Assembly: GCA_910587655.1 (NCBI GenBank)
Contig: CAJUND010000004.1
Coordinates: 139,678 to 203,677 of the forward strand
DNA from: an uncultured Agathobacter sp.
GTDB taxonomy: Bacteria > Bacillota > Clostridia > Lachnospirales > Lachnospiraceae
DNA: 64,000 nucleotides
Direction of reading: 5' to 3'
The notes beneath the pieces were generated by a model, which ran no database searches, was not told the DNA's origin, and worked only from the letters and a program-made list of their open reading frames with translations. Within the stretch, counting starts at the first letter, position 1. Every line of letters begins with the position of its first letter. The position numbers and the translations under genes are program-made. Below, one piece after another: positions 19,181 through 27,673 of this stretch.

Positions 19181-19921
19181 GTGACCAGACATGAAATGGT
19201 AAACAATTTTGGGAGCAGTATCGAACAGGAACGGATACAACTGAAATATTCGCAGAAAAAGATGGCGGAAGCACTTGATATGTCTCTTTCATCTTACAAG
19301 CGTATTATCAACGGAGAAACAAACAATATCAGCATTTTTACGGCTTATCATATGTACGGACTTACGAAAAAGCTCGGCTTCGAGCTGTGCGGAAATTTAT
19401 CCCCCCAGCTTAAAGTATATAATTCCCTTACCAGACTCTCGGAAGCACAGCTGCGTTTTATAACCGCCGTGATTGATTTTGAAGCGGAATTTGCGGAAGA
19501 TCTTCAGGATTTCGACAACAATGAGGATTATATTACGGTTATGGTTCCTACCGGCAACATGCTGGACGGCATGATTTATGATTCCTGCTCCTTTGAAAAA
19601 CTCAATATTGCCCCGTACCGGAATCGTTATGGAAGTCTGATTGATTTTGGCATCCGGGTAACAAGCGACCACCTGACTCCGGTTTACCTGCCCGGTGATA
19701 TCCTGCTGATCAGCAAGCAGCCCATCCGCGACGGGGATACCGGAATCTTTATTGATAAAAACAGCGGCCTTCTCTACACACGAAAATTTTTTCAGACCAG
19801 TCCCTGCCGGCTGGAACCAATCAATAACTATGGACAGACTTTTTATATCGACAGCAGTAATGAAAGTGACATAAACCGCTGGATCAGGTTCGGATTTGTT
19901 ATTACAAAAATGCGGACATAA
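19181..19921 (+). CDS. XRE-type repressor with S24/LexA-like C-terminal fold
   Basis: A 246-residue regulator. Residues about 10-60 form a helix-turn-helix (YSQKKMAEALDMSLSSYKRI), and residues about 150-246 have the S24/LexA fold seen in phage-type repressors, including TSDHLTPVYLPGDILLIS. At the position of the catalytic lysine the sequence reads YTRKF, so an Arg may have replaced it, and self-cleavage is doubtful. The start is GTG at 19181, 8 bases after AGGAGG. No phage genes are near. It may regulate itself and the K+ channel gene 85 bases downstream, which lacks its own clear promoter. Confidence 0.75.
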   Translation: MTRHEMVNNFGSSIEQERIQLKYSQKKMAEALDMSLSSYKRIINGETNNISIFTAYHMYGLTKKLGFELCGNLSPQLKVYNSLTRLSEAQLRFITAVIDFEAEFAEDLQDFDNNEDYITVMVPTGNMLDGMIYDSCSFEKLNIAPYRNRYGSLIDFGIRVTSDHLTPVYLPGDILLISKQPIRDGDTGIFIDKNSGLLYTRKFFQTSPCRLEPINNYGQTFYIDSSNESDINRWIRFGFVITKMRT

Positions 19922-20006
19922 TATAGTGAAACGTCCCTTAATCTGTGATAAAATAGATATGGAAATTTAAATGGAAAATGTTTCAGACAAAAGGGGAAGT
20001 TTACAT

Positions 20007-20738
20007 ATGAAGAAATGGGAACAGACCAGAAAGCGGATATTTGAGATTATAGAAGTTGCCGATGAAGACGATATTCTCAGCCGTATTTATGACTGGATGA
20101 TGCTGGTGTGCATTTTTGCCAGTATTATTCCGCTTGCCTTTAAGAAAACGTATCCGGTATTTAAACTTATTGACCAGATTACGGTATCTGTTTTTATGAT
20201 TGATTACCTGCTCAGGCTTATTACGGCAGACAAAAAATTACAGAAAAAAAGCCCGCAGGTGTTCTTTCTTTATCCGTTTACGCCTATGGCAATTATCGAC
20301 CTTCTGTCCATCCTGCCGTCAGTATCCGTTGTCCACCAGACTTTTAAGATATTTAAAATGGCAAGGCTTTTACGCACCTTCCGGGTATTCAGGGTATTTA
20401 AGTTTCTGCGCTATTCCAGAAATTTCATTGTCATAAAGAACGTATTTACCAAACAGAAGGAAGCGCTGACCGCGGTGTTTACACTTGCAATTGCCTATAT
20501 CCTGATTGCCGCGCTGGTAATCTTAAATGTGGAACCGGATACCTTTGATTCATTTTTTGAAGCAGTCTACTGGGCTGCCATTTCACTTACCACGCTCGGA
20601 TACGGGGATATTTATCCGGTAAGCACCATCGGCAGGCTTGTGACAATGGCTTCCTCGTTTGTGGGGATTGCCATTGTAGCGCTGCCGGCGGGTATTATTA
20701 CGGCGGGATATATGGATGAGATTTCCAGGTCAGAATGA
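20007..20738 (+). CDS. voltage-gated potassium channel
   Basis: A 243-residue six-helix channel subunit. Helices S1-S4 span about 26-140; S4 (about 118-135, KMARLLRTFRVFRVFKF) carries a basic residue at almost every third position, the voltage-sensor pattern. The pore has the selectivity filter TLGYGD (196-201) between S5 and S6. The start at 20007 follows AAGGGGA at 10 bases; an in-frame ATG at 19971 would add 12 residues. There is no C-terminal nucleotide-binding domain. It sits behind an HTH gene and convergent to the next gene. Confidence 0.93.
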   Translation: MKKWEQTRKRIFEIIEVADEDDILSRIYDWMMLVCIFASIIPLAFKKTYPVFKLIDQITVSVFMIDYLLRLITADKKLQKKSPQVFFLYPFTPMAIIDLLSILPSVSVVHQTFKIFKMARLLRTFRVFRVFKFLRYSRNFIVIKNVFTKQKEALTAVFTLAIAYILIAALVILNVEPDTFDSFFEAVYWAAISLTTLGYGDIYPVSTIGRLVTMASSFVGIAIVALPAGIITAGYMDEISRSE

Positions 20739-20779
20739 AGGGAAATCCCTTATTAGCTGCTTTTTTCCAACGCACGCAA

Positions 20780-21625
20780 TCAGGAAAAATATTCAGACTC
20801 AAATGAAGCCCTGTCTGTTTCAAAGGCAAAAAGAGTACGCCCTTTTTTTCGAAACCGGTAAAAAGCCTGGCAGGCTGCGCTTTCGCGAATGGTTCTCACC
20901 ATATCCCCATTCGCAGGGGCCCTGAGGGAACGGGCAGATGCTTTTATCAGCCGGACATCCAGTTCCAGATTCCCCTGAATCACCCGTACCATCCCATTCT
21001 GAATCCGAATGACCCTTGCTCCCAGATAGGTAGCAATTCTGTACTCTTTCCCCCGCCACAGGATAACGCCTGTAATTCCGGTAAAATGGAAGCCTGCCAT
21101 GGGAATATCCGCCACTGACAGCATAAGTGACCCGCCTGAAAAAAAGCACTGCGTCCATATATACTTTTCCGGAAATGACCGCCCCTGGTCGCCTTCCCAG
21201 TATCCCTGTGCATTCCGAAACGAATATTCCCGTCCGTTAACAGATACCTTTCCCCGGACCGCATGCCGCATACTCCATACGCTGTGGCGGCATTCCATAA
21301 ATGGCACGAACGCAAACGGTCCCATAATATCATATTTTAAAGGACAAAGCGGTCCAAAATCCAGCTTTCCGCGGACAGTCAGCTGCGGTGTGCTGATATC
21401 CATCTGAATGCCTTTTTCACCAAACCGGTTCTCTCCGATTAATATCTTTCTCCCCGACCGTTGAAATTCATCAGCAGAAAACGTAACTGTCCAGGCATCA
21501 TCATCCGTAATCATCTGAATGGAACAGGCGCGTCTGCTTCCGGCATTGTGAACGGCAGGTATGACTGCTAAAGTCTGTGTGTCAGACTGACATTTGAAAT
21601 ACCAGCCATAAAAGAAACCGTGCAT
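20780..21625 (-). CDS. tocopherol-cyclase-like family protein
   Basis: A 281-residue protein of the family named after plant tocopherol cyclase (PF14249). Visible family features are the N-terminal GWYFK, a WEGDQG motif near residue 155, and repeated beta-strand segments with conserved Trp/Gly. There is no signal peptide. In Firmicutes the function is unknown; tocopherol is not made, so a lipid-related or lipocalin-like role is a guess only. It stands alone, convergent with the K+ channel gene. Confidence 0.8.
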   Translation of the reverse strand: MHGFFYGWYFKCQSDTQTLAVIPAVHNAGSRRACSIQMITDDDAWTVTFSADEFQRSGRKILIGENRFGEKGIQMDISTPQLTVRGKLDFGPLCPLKYDIMGPFAFVPFMECRHSVWSMRHAVRGKVSVNGREYSFRNAQGYWEGDQGRSFPEKYIWTQCFFSGGSLMLSVADIPMAGFHFTGITGVILWRGKEYRIATYLGARVIRIQNGMVRVIQGNLELDVRLIKASARSLRAPANGDMVRTIRESAACQAFYRFRKKGRTLFAFETDRASFESEYFS

Positions 21626-21679
21626 GCTTATTTACCTCCGTAAAAACAATTTTCTATTCCCAGAATTCTTCAACTTCTT

Positions 21680-21990
21680 TCAGTATTCCCCATGGGGAAG
21701 AATTGTAGCTTCCTCTATGCTCATACCGGTTTTTTGCAGATAATATTTGATCAGGTAATATCCAACGGCATATCCCGCACAATAGGGCAGGCCTGCTTCG
21801 GGAAAGCCCTGCATTCTTGCCATTTCATCGCCGTACAGACAGACTATGATATTTTCAAAGCCCGTTGCATCCAGACCGTCATAAATAATCTCTTTGATCA
21901 GCGGTAACAGCTCAGGATCTGTTTTTTATCCTGGCCTGCATTCATTATTTTTCTGTAAACATCCGGTGAATATACACGCTTCACAATCAT
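21680..21990 (-). pseudogene. remnant of a DUF2268-like protein, split by a -1 frame change
   Basis: An ATG at 21990 overlaps the stop of the MerR gene (ATGA) and has GGAGG 6 bases upstream, so it was a coupled second gene. After about 24 codons, at a run of six A (GAT AAA AAA CAG), the frame must slip by one base for the text to go on as DPELLPLIKE. The second frame runs to the stop at 21680 and contains YGDEMARMQGFPEAGLPYCAGYAVGYYL, which I cut into the motifs CAGYAVGYYLI and ILPHGEY; this is the C-terminal signature of DUF2268 predicted metalloproteases. The N-terminal protease part (about 150 residues or more) is missing. Confidence 0.7.
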
Positions 21991-22727
21991 AACAGCCTCC
22001 TGGAGCAACAGTACACAGAAATAGCCTGACTGACAAATTCGGCAGTACCGTCCCCGCCTGCCCTGTCAATATTTTTCTTAAAACGTTCATCACCTGCATA
22101 CATTTGCCCTAATCCGTTAAGGATTTCATCGGTGCATACATAATAGTTATCCGTGATAAATTCCTGCAGGGCAGATATTTTTCCCTGCACCTCCTCTGCA
22201 GCAGGCGGTAAATGCCGAAGTGTTCCAAGTTCGGAAAATCTGCCCAGTAATTGTTTCGTTATCTCTTTTTGTTCCTCTTCAGTCTGTGTTGCTGATTTTT
22301 GCGCGTAGTCATAATATGCCTGTGTTTTTCCCCACTTTGCTTTTGCTTCTGCCTTATACTGTTCAATTTCGCTTTTGTCAAATGCTTCAAAATTCATTGT
22401 TGCGGCTCCTTTGCTTTGAATTTCACGGGCAAGGGTAATCAGTTCGCCTATATGCTGATATTGTAATTCCAACAGCTCAATCTGCCGTGCAACCGCCTCT
22501 GACGGGTCAAAATCAGGACTGTCAAGAATTTCTCTGATTTCTTTTAAGGGGAACTGTAATTCACGAAACAGTAAAATATTCTGCAAACGGCCAAGCGCTT
22601 TATCGTCATACATCCGATAGCCTGCTTCGGTTACTTTTGCAGGTTTCAAAAGTCCGATTGCGTCATAATAATGCAGTGTGCGCACACTAACACCTGTGAG
22701 TTTACTGACTTCTTTTACTGTTCGCAT
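21987..22727 (-). CDS. MerR-family regulator with TipAS-type ligand domain
   Basis: A 246-residue activator of the TipA type. The N-terminal winged helix (1-70, TVKEVSKLTGVSVRTLHYYD) is followed by a dimerisation helix (about 75-115) and a C-terminal TipAS-like domain (about 125-240), which in TipA binds thiopeptide-like drugs. Its promoter has the 19-base spacer typical of MerR-controlled promoters, so it is probably self-regulated. The stop overlaps the start of a broken downstream gene. The natural ligand is unknown. Confidence 0.92.
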   Translation of the reverse strand: MRTVKEVSKLTGVSVRTLHYYDAIGLLKPAKVTEAGYRMYDDKALGRLQNILLFRELQFPLKEIREILDSPDFDPSEAVARQIELLELQYQHIGELITLAREIQSKGAATMNFEAFDKSEIEQYKAEAKAKWGKTQAYYDYAQKSATQTEEEQKEITKQLLGRFSELGTLRHLPPAAEEVQGKISALQEFITDNYYVCTDEILNGLGQMYAGDERFKKNIDRAGGDGTAEFVSQAISVYCCSRRLL

Positions 22728-22751
22728 AATTGATTCCTCCCGTGTTATTCC

Positions 22752-22782
22752 ATTTTAAGCTATTACGTTACGTCAGGGTCAA
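22752..22782 (-). promoter_or_regulatory. MerR-type promoter with 19-base spacer
   Basis: On the minus strand TTGACC (22777-22782) and TAAAAT (22752-22757) are 19 bases apart, and the spacer holds the near-repeat GACGTAACGT. This long spacing is the hallmark of promoters that MerR-family proteins untwist. Confidence 0.7.
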
Positions 22783-22796
22783 TAGGGTTTTTGCAA

Positions 22797-22842
22797 TAAA
22801 AAAGAAAGAATGCCCGAAAACCATGTTTTCACGCATTCTTTC
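22797..22842 (-). terminator. terminator of tmRNA
   Basis: Perfect 10-bp arms (22804-22813 with 22833-22842) plus an inner GAAAAC/GTTTTC stem, followed on the minus strand by six T. It begins 4 bases after the mature tmRNA end. Confidence 0.9.
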
Positions 22843-22845
22843 AAG

Positions 22846-23182
22846 TGGACTAGACGGGAGTCGAACCCGTGTCCAAAAACCAGTCCCCTGTCCTTCTACG
22901 AGCGTAGTCTGCTGTTTGACATTCCCTCCACCATCCGGAAACAGACGTCCTGATGGTTTTAGTAGCTTCATGATACGCCCATCACTGCAAAGCTTAGGTG
23001 ATGTCGTTTCCTACAGAGTCGAAGCCTGGGTCCTAAAGTGTAGGTGCCTTAGGTCAGACTGCTGCAACTAGGCAGCGTATGCTAAATTGTCTTCAGCGTT
23101 TAATTTTAAAGTTGAGATTTCACGCATCCCCTGCGGCCCGCTTTTCCAGCTTCGTGATCCCTGTCGAAACCTTTACTAGCCC
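22846..23182 (-). ncRNA. ssrA: transfer-messenger RNA (tmRNA)
   Basis: tmRNA rescues stalled ribosomes together with SmpB. The tRNA-like ends are clear: 5' GGGCTAG (23176-23182) pairs with CTAGTCC near the 3' end, followed by discriminator A (22846); the TpsiC arm reads ACGGG-TTCGACT-CCCGT. CCA is not encoded. The D-region GGTTTCGACAGGG follows the 5' end. The tag frame at 23068-23097 starts with the resume codon GCT and reads A-E-D-N-L-A-Y-A-A then TAG. The length, about 337 bases, is normal. smpB lies directly upstream, with two tandem repeats between, and a terminator follows. Confidence 0.96.
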
Positions 23183-23193
23183 CTGCAACTTTT

Positions 23194-23380
23194 TGCGCAG
23201 CAAAAAGTTGCTACGCGAACGTGCTTCGCCGTCAGGCGAATTCTCATGCACGTTTGCTTCCCGTCTCTGGAAGTCTTTTGATAAACCTGCGCAGCAAAAT
23301 GTTGCTACGCGAACGCATCTCGCCGTCAGGCGACTTTCATATGCGTTTGCTCCCCGTCTCCGGAAGCCTTTTGATAAACC
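23194..23380. repeat. two tandem 93-94-bp hairpin repeats between smpB and ssrA
   Basis: Unit A is 23194-23287 and unit B 23288-23380. Each has an inner hairpin (TCGCC-GTCA-GGCGA) inside an outer 7-bp stem. The outer stem reads AACGTGC/GCACGTT in A (23218-23224/23248-23254) and AACGCAT/ATGCGTT in B (23312-23318/23341-23347), so three base pairs differ and all three keep pairing. Next to the tmRNA end lies another 12-bp perfect hairpin (23185-23196/23200-23211). Confidence 0.85.
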
Positions 23381-23395
23381 TGCTTCGCTGCAATA

Positions 23396-23860
23396 CTACA
23401 AATTCCGGATTTTGAAATCCCGTTCCGCTTCCCGCCTCTGGTCTTTTTTTGCAATATCCTGGCGTTTGTCGTAAAGCTTCTTTCCTTTTGCCAGAGCAAC
23501 TTCAACCTTCACGAGACTTCCCTTAAAGTATACCTCGACCGGAACAATCGTATAACCCTTTTGTGCAATTTTTCCGACCAGCTTCTGAATTTCCCTTTTG
23601 TGCATCAGAAGCTTCTTCGGACGGAGAGGGTCTTTGTTAAAGATATTTCCTTTTTCATACGGGCTGATATGCATACCGTATAAAATCACCTCGCCGTTTT
23701 CGATATGGATAAAAGACTCCTTGATACTGCATTTACCCATACGCATGGACTTCACTTCCGTCCCGGCAAGGGCAATCCCGGCCTCGAACGTCTCTTCCAG
23801 AAAATAATCATGGTAGACTTTCTTATTATTGGCAATTAACTTCTTCGCCTGCTTAGCCAT
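23396..23860 (-). CDS. smpB: SsrA-binding protein SmpB
   Basis: SmpB binds tmRNA and carries it to stalled ribosomes. The 154-residue protein has the family start ([24 protein letters not shown] in the frame), the GTEVKSMR core and the basic C-terminal tail [15 protein letters not shown]. Ribosome site AGGAAG. It lies between rnr and ssrA, the usual clostridial order, and its product acts on the next transcript. Confidence 0.98.
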   Translation of the reverse strand: MAKQAKKLIANNKKVYHDYFLEETFEAGIALAGTEVKSMRMGKCSIKESFIHIENGEVILYGMHISPYEKGNIFNKDPLRPKKLLMHKREIQKLVGKIAQKGYTIVPVEVYFKGSLVKVEVALAKGKKLYDKRQDIAKKDQRREAERDFKIRNL

Positions 23861-24005
23861 TTACAGTTTCCTTCCTCTTTTCAGCCATATCTTTTATGCA
23901 CTGGGATATTATTTATCATAATTGATTTTCGGCCAAAAAGCAAGAAAGCATTAGCAATATTTATCGACTTTTTATGATTTGGCCGGAGAAATTTCCGTAC
24001 CCGGC

Positions 24006-26135
24006 TTATTCCTCTTCCAGTACAAAATCAATGGTACGCAGCATCCGGTCGCAGCCTTCCACCTTTATGCGCACCTTCTGTCCCAGCTTAAAACGCCTGC
24101 CCGTGGCTTCTCCCACAAGCTCGTAGGTATTTTCAAAATACTGGTAATAATCATCGGTAAGGGCGGTTACGCGCACCAGTCCCTCCACCGTGTTTTCAAG
24201 CTCCACATAAAATCCCCATTCCGTCACACCGGAAATTACACCGGGAAAAACTTCCCCGATATGCCTTTCCATATACTGAACCTTTTTCAGCTTCACCGTC
24301 TCACGCTCCGCCTCGTCCGCACGCCGCTCCATTTCACTGGAATGCTTCGCCACCTCCGGCAGAATGTGCTGGTAATGCTCCATACGTTTTCTGTTCATCC
24401 TGCCCCGCAGGCTTTCCTTGATAATCCTGTGAATCTGTAAATCCGGATAACGGCGGATGGGGGAGGTAAAATGGCAGTAACAGTCCGCCGCCAGGCCAAA
24501 GTGCCCGGTATTTTCCGGGGTGTATTTTGCCTGTTTCATGGAGCGTAAGGTCAGACGGCTGATCAAAGGCTCCTCGTCAGTGCCTTCCAGCTTCTGTAAC
24601 AGCTTCTGCAGCTCCTTCGGATGAATTTCCTCCGTTCCGGTATGCAGGTGGTAGCCGAAATTGTTAATAAACGCAGACAGCTTTGCAATTTTTTCTGAAT
24701 CCGGATGCTCATGCGTCCTGTACACAAACGGAAGCTCGCGCCAGTAATAGTCCGCCGCCACCGTTTCATTTGCCGCAAGCATAAAATCCTCGATAATCCT
24801 TGTCGCCACATTCCGGTCATAAGGCAGTATATCCACCGGTTTTCCTTTTTCGTCCAGAATGACCTTCGTTTCCGGAAAATCAAAATCAACCGCTCCCCTT
24901 TTCCTTCGTTTTTCCTGCAGAATTCCTGCAAGCACTTCCATTCTCTCAAACATCGGCACCAGCTCGCCATAGCTTTCCCGAAGCCTGCTGCCTTTGTCTT
25001 CCAGAATCAGTTTTACATTTGTGTAGGACATACGTCTGTCCACGCAGATGACAGTTTCTGCGATGGTATGGTCCACAATTTCCCCTTTGGGATTAATTGT
25101 CATAATACAGCTGAGCGCAAGCCTGTCCTGCCCCTCATTCAGGGAACAGATGCCGTTGGACAGCGCATGCGGCAGCATCGGAATCACACGGTCCACCAGG
25201 TAAACCGAAGTGCCGCGCTTTAACGCCTCCGCATCCAGCGCACTGTGCTCCTGCACATAATTCGTCACATCTGCAATATGCACGCCCAGAATATAGTTTT
25301 CGCCGTCCATGGTAAGGGATACTGCATCGTCCAGATCCTTTGCATCCTCGCCGTCTATGGTTACCATCTGCCAGTCCCGCAGATCCATGCGGCCCGCCAT
25401 ATCCGCTTCCGAAACAGGCTTTGCCACATTCTGTACCTGGCGCAGAATTTTTTCGTTAAATTCCACCGGAAGGTCATAGGCACGCACGATGGAAAGGATG
25501 TCCACTCCGGGATCACTGATATGCCCGATAATTTCCACAATTCTGCCTTCGGGTTTGCGCACGGAACGCTTTCCGTAATCCGTAATCTCCACGACCACCT
25601 TGTGTCCGCTGACTGCACCCATGGAATGCTCCAGCGGAATAAAAATATCGGACCCGAACTTTGGATTATCCGGAACCGCAAAACCAAATGTTTTGTTCTG
25701 TTCAAAGGTACATACTACCTGCGTCATCCCGCGTTCCATAATACAGAGAACACTGCCTTCGCGCCTGCGCCCTCCGGTCCGGGGATCTATGCTGATTTCC
25801 ACGGTATCCAGGTGCATGGCCCCGTGCGTCCTGTCTTCCGGAATAAAAATATCCTGCGGTTCCCCCTCCACGGAAACAAAACCAAAGCCCCTTGGATGTG
25901 CAAAAAACGTACCGGTTATTTTCTTCTTTTCCGCCTTTGCATATTTTCCCCTTTTGGAAACTTCTATTTTTCCTTCCTCAAGCAGTTCCTTAAGCATCTG
26001 TTCCAGCTGCGGCCTGTGGTCCTTTTTTACTCCAAGCATGACTGCAAGCTCCTTAATCTTCATCGGTACATACAGTTCATCGCACATAAACCCGTAGAGC
26101 TTTTTCTTTCTGTTTTCGTATTTTTTCTGATCCAT
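24006..26135 (-). CDS. rnr: ribonuclease R
   Basis: A 3'-5' exoribonuclease that degrades structured RNA and mRNAs released by trans-translation. The 709-residue protein has an N-terminal winged-helix region, two cold-shock domains, the RNB catalytic domain with DLDDAVSL and the HYCHFTSPIRRYPDL-type active site, and a C-terminal S1 domain (PGVISGVTEWGFYVE). The start follows AGGATGGAG. It stands in the secG-rnr-smpB-ssrA block found in many Firmicutes. Confidence 0.98.
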   Translation of the reverse strand: MDQKKYENRKKKLYGFMCDELYVPMKIKELAVMLGVKKDHRPQLEQMLKELLEEGKIEVSKRGKYAKAEKKKITGTFFAHPRGFGFVSVEGEPQDIFIPEDRTHGAMHLDTVEISIDPRTGGRRREGSVLCIMERGMTQVVCTFEQNKTFGFAVPDNPKFGSDIFIPLEHSMGAVSGHKVVVEITDYGKRSVRKPEGRIVEIIGHISDPGVDILSIVRAYDLPVEFNEKILRQVQNVAKPVSEADMAGRMDLRDWQMVTIDGEDAKDLDDAVSLTMDGENYILGVHIADVTNYVQEHSALDAEALKRGTSVYLVDRVIPMLPHALSNGICSLNEGQDRLALSCIMTINPKGEIVDHTIAETVICVDRRMSYTNVKLILEDKGSRLRESYGELVPMFERMEVLAGILQEKRRKRGAVDFDFPETKVILDEKGKPVDILPYDRNVATRIIEDFMLAANETVAADYYWRELPFVYRTHEHPDSEKIAKLSAFINNFGYHLHTGTEEIHPKELQKLLQKLEGTDEEPLISRLTLRSMKQAKYTPENTGHFGLAADCYCHFTSPIRRYPDLQIHRIIKESLRGRMNRKRMEHYQHILPEVAKHSSEMERRADEAERETVKLKKVQYMERHIGEVFPGVISGVTEWGFYVELENTVEGLVRVTALTDDYYQYFENTYELVGEATGRRFKLGQKVRIKVEGCDRMLRTIDFVLEEE

Positions 26136-26163
26136 ACTCCATCCTTCCGGCAGGCAAAATAAT

Positions 26164-26194
26164 CGAGCAGGGAAGATTCATCTTCCCCTGCTCG
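26164..26194 (-). promoter_or_regulatory. hairpin between secG and rnr
   Basis: Arms 26164-26177 and 26180-26194 pair with one bulged base; on the minus strand ATTATTTT follows. It is a possible attenuator, or processing site, before rnr. Confidence 0.45.
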
Positions 26195-26247
26195 CGCGCC
26201 GGACGCGGCAGCTCTGGCTGCATATTTCCTTTCTGCGTCCGTGTGCA

Positions 26248-26280
26248 TAAAAAAACTGCCAGTGACGCATCACCGACAGT
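26248..26280 (-). terminator. terminator after secG
   Basis: Eleven paired positions (26255-26265 with 26270-26280, two G-U) with loop TGCG on the minus strand, followed by seven T, 18 bases after the secG stop. rnr must then rely on read-through or its own promoter. Confidence 0.85.
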
Positions 26281-26297
26281 CTTAGTCCTGCTCCATC

Positions 26298-26537
26298 CTA
26301 CCATATTCCCATATTCAGTACCATTGCAAGTACCAGAAATAAGATTACGCCGACCCTTGTAATCTTAACGAGCATTCCCTCCATGGAGCGTCCCTTGTTC
26401 TTGCCCCAGTAAGTATCTGCTGCACCGGCAATTGCGCCAAGTCCCGCAGATTTGCCTTCCTGCATTAAGACTACGACTGTAATGACTACACTCAGTATGA
26501 TAAATACCACTGTTAAAATCGTATTTAAAACGGTCAC
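26298..26537 (-). CDS. secG: protein-export membrane protein SecG
   Basis: An accessory subunit of the SecYEG channel. The 79-residue protein has two transmembrane helices (about 3-25 and 55-76) joined by the conserved loop LMQEGKSAGLGAIAGAADTYWG, cut here for length into GKSAGLGAIAG and ADTYWG motifs. The start is taken as GTG at 26537, 8 bases after AGGAGG; an upstream GTG at 26546 sits inside the ribosome site. It heads the secG-rnr-smpB block. Confidence 0.95.
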   Translation of the reverse strand: MTVLNTILTVVFIILSVVITVVVLMQEGKSAGLGAIAGAADTYWGKNKGRSMEGMLVKITRVGVILFLVLAMVLNMGIW

Positions 26538-26625
26538 GATTTCCACCTCCTAATTGTATATTAACGACTAACCGAGTATACCATATTAAAATCTGTATTT
26601 CAATGTTTTTCTGTAATTTTTTTAC

Positions 26626-26654
26626 TTTTCATTTTCGCCAAAATCCCTTATAAT
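26626..26654 (+). promoter_or_regulatory. promoter of the transglutaminase-like lipoprotein gene
   Basis: TTTTCA (26626-26631) and a perfect TATAAT (26649-26654), spacing 17. Confidence 0.6.
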
Positions 26655-26708
26655 AAGAACAAGAAAATGAAAAAATTATACCAATCACAACTTATAATGG
26701 AGCAAATC

Positions 26709-27665
26709 ATGACAACCAGACAGTACGGCAGAAACTTCCTGCCATTTTTTCTGTGTCTTTGTCTGCTTTTGGGGGGATGCAGTCCCCATGATTCTTCCAC
26801 CGTGCCTTCCGCACCGTCCATACCGGATACAGGCAGTGCGGCAGAACAGACGAAAGGCAGCCGTGACAACAGCGCGCGTGTCCTTTCCCCGAGTGCGGAC
26901 GGCAAAGACATTTATAAATGCGATGCTGCCACAGTAGACGCCTCCAATGTTTCCGAAGGCTATCTGATAGCCGCCTACAAAGGGAAAAACAAAAAAGTAA
27001 AACTGCAGATTACCGGTCCGGACCAGGTCACCTACACCTACACCCTGCATGGGGGCAGCGAGGTTTTCCCCCTTACCGCGGGAGACGGCGCCTACAAGAC
27101 CGAGATTCTGGAAAACATCACCGGCACGAAATATGCAGCAATACTTTCCGAAAACATACCCGTGAAACTTTCCAGCCAGTTCGGTCCTTACCTGTATCCG
27201 AACCAGTACGTGAATTTTAACGAAAAATCCCTTGCCGTTGCCGAGGCGGTCCGTCTTTCGGAACCTGCCAACAGCGATTTGGATGTTGTATCTGCTGTAT
27301 ACAGTTATATCATTTCCAATTTTACTTATGACTATGAGAAATCTGCAGAAGTATCCTCCGGATATCTTCCGGATGTGGATACTGTTTTTCAGGCAAAAAG
27401 CGGCATCTGCTTTGACTATGCCTCTGTCATGGCCACCATGCTCCGCAGCCAGGGAATTCCCACCCGCCTTGAGGTCGGCTACATGGGGGAGGAATACCAC
27501 GCCTGGCTCAGCATCCATATCAGGGACAGCGGCTGGATTAACGGCATCATAGAGTTTGACGGCAAAAACTGGGAACTTCTGGACCCCACCTTTGCTGCTA
27601 CGAGCAGTTCCCCAAAGGATTTTATTCCGGAGAACAGCAAATACATTACCAAATACGTTTATTAG
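26709..27665 (+). CDS. lipoprotein with transglutaminase-like (papain-fold) domain
   Basis: A 318-residue surface lipoprotein. A signal peptide ends in the lipobox LLGGC (Cys about 24). Residues about 185-300 form a transglutaminase-like domain with the catalytic Cys in SGICFDYA, His in EYHAWLSI and Asp in ELLDPTF, so a peptidase or cross-linking activity on the cell surface is plausible. The start at 26709 is chosen since GGAG lies 6 bases upstream and the promoter would leave almost no leader for an ATG at 26667. It lies 8 bases before pilC, so it may be the first gene of the pilus-like operon. Confidence 0.85.
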   Translation: MTTRQYGRNFLPFFLCLCLLLGGCSPHDSSTVPSAPSIPDTGSAAEQTKGSRDNSARVLSPSADGKDIYKCDAATVDASNVSEGYLIAAYKGKNKKVKLQITGPDQVTYTYTLHGGSEVFPLTAGDGAYKTEILENITGTKYAAILSENIPVKLSSQFGPYLYPNQYVNFNEKSLAVAEAVRLSEPANSDLDVVSAVYSYIISNFTYDYEKSAEVSSGYLPDVDTVFQAKSGICFDYASVMATMLRSQGIPTRLEVGYMGEEYHAWLSIHIRDSGWINGIIEFDGKNWELLDPTFAATSSSPKDFIPENSKYITKYVY

Positions 27666-27673
27666 GAGGAGTT

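Noticed and set aside
23194..23380. Possible CRISPR array
   Set aside because: Only two directly abutting long units with internal palindromes; no spacers and no cas genes.
25245..26162. A 305-codon plus-strand frame opposite rnr
   Set aside because: Antisense to a certain gene with strong family identity; no ribosome site or recognisable domain.
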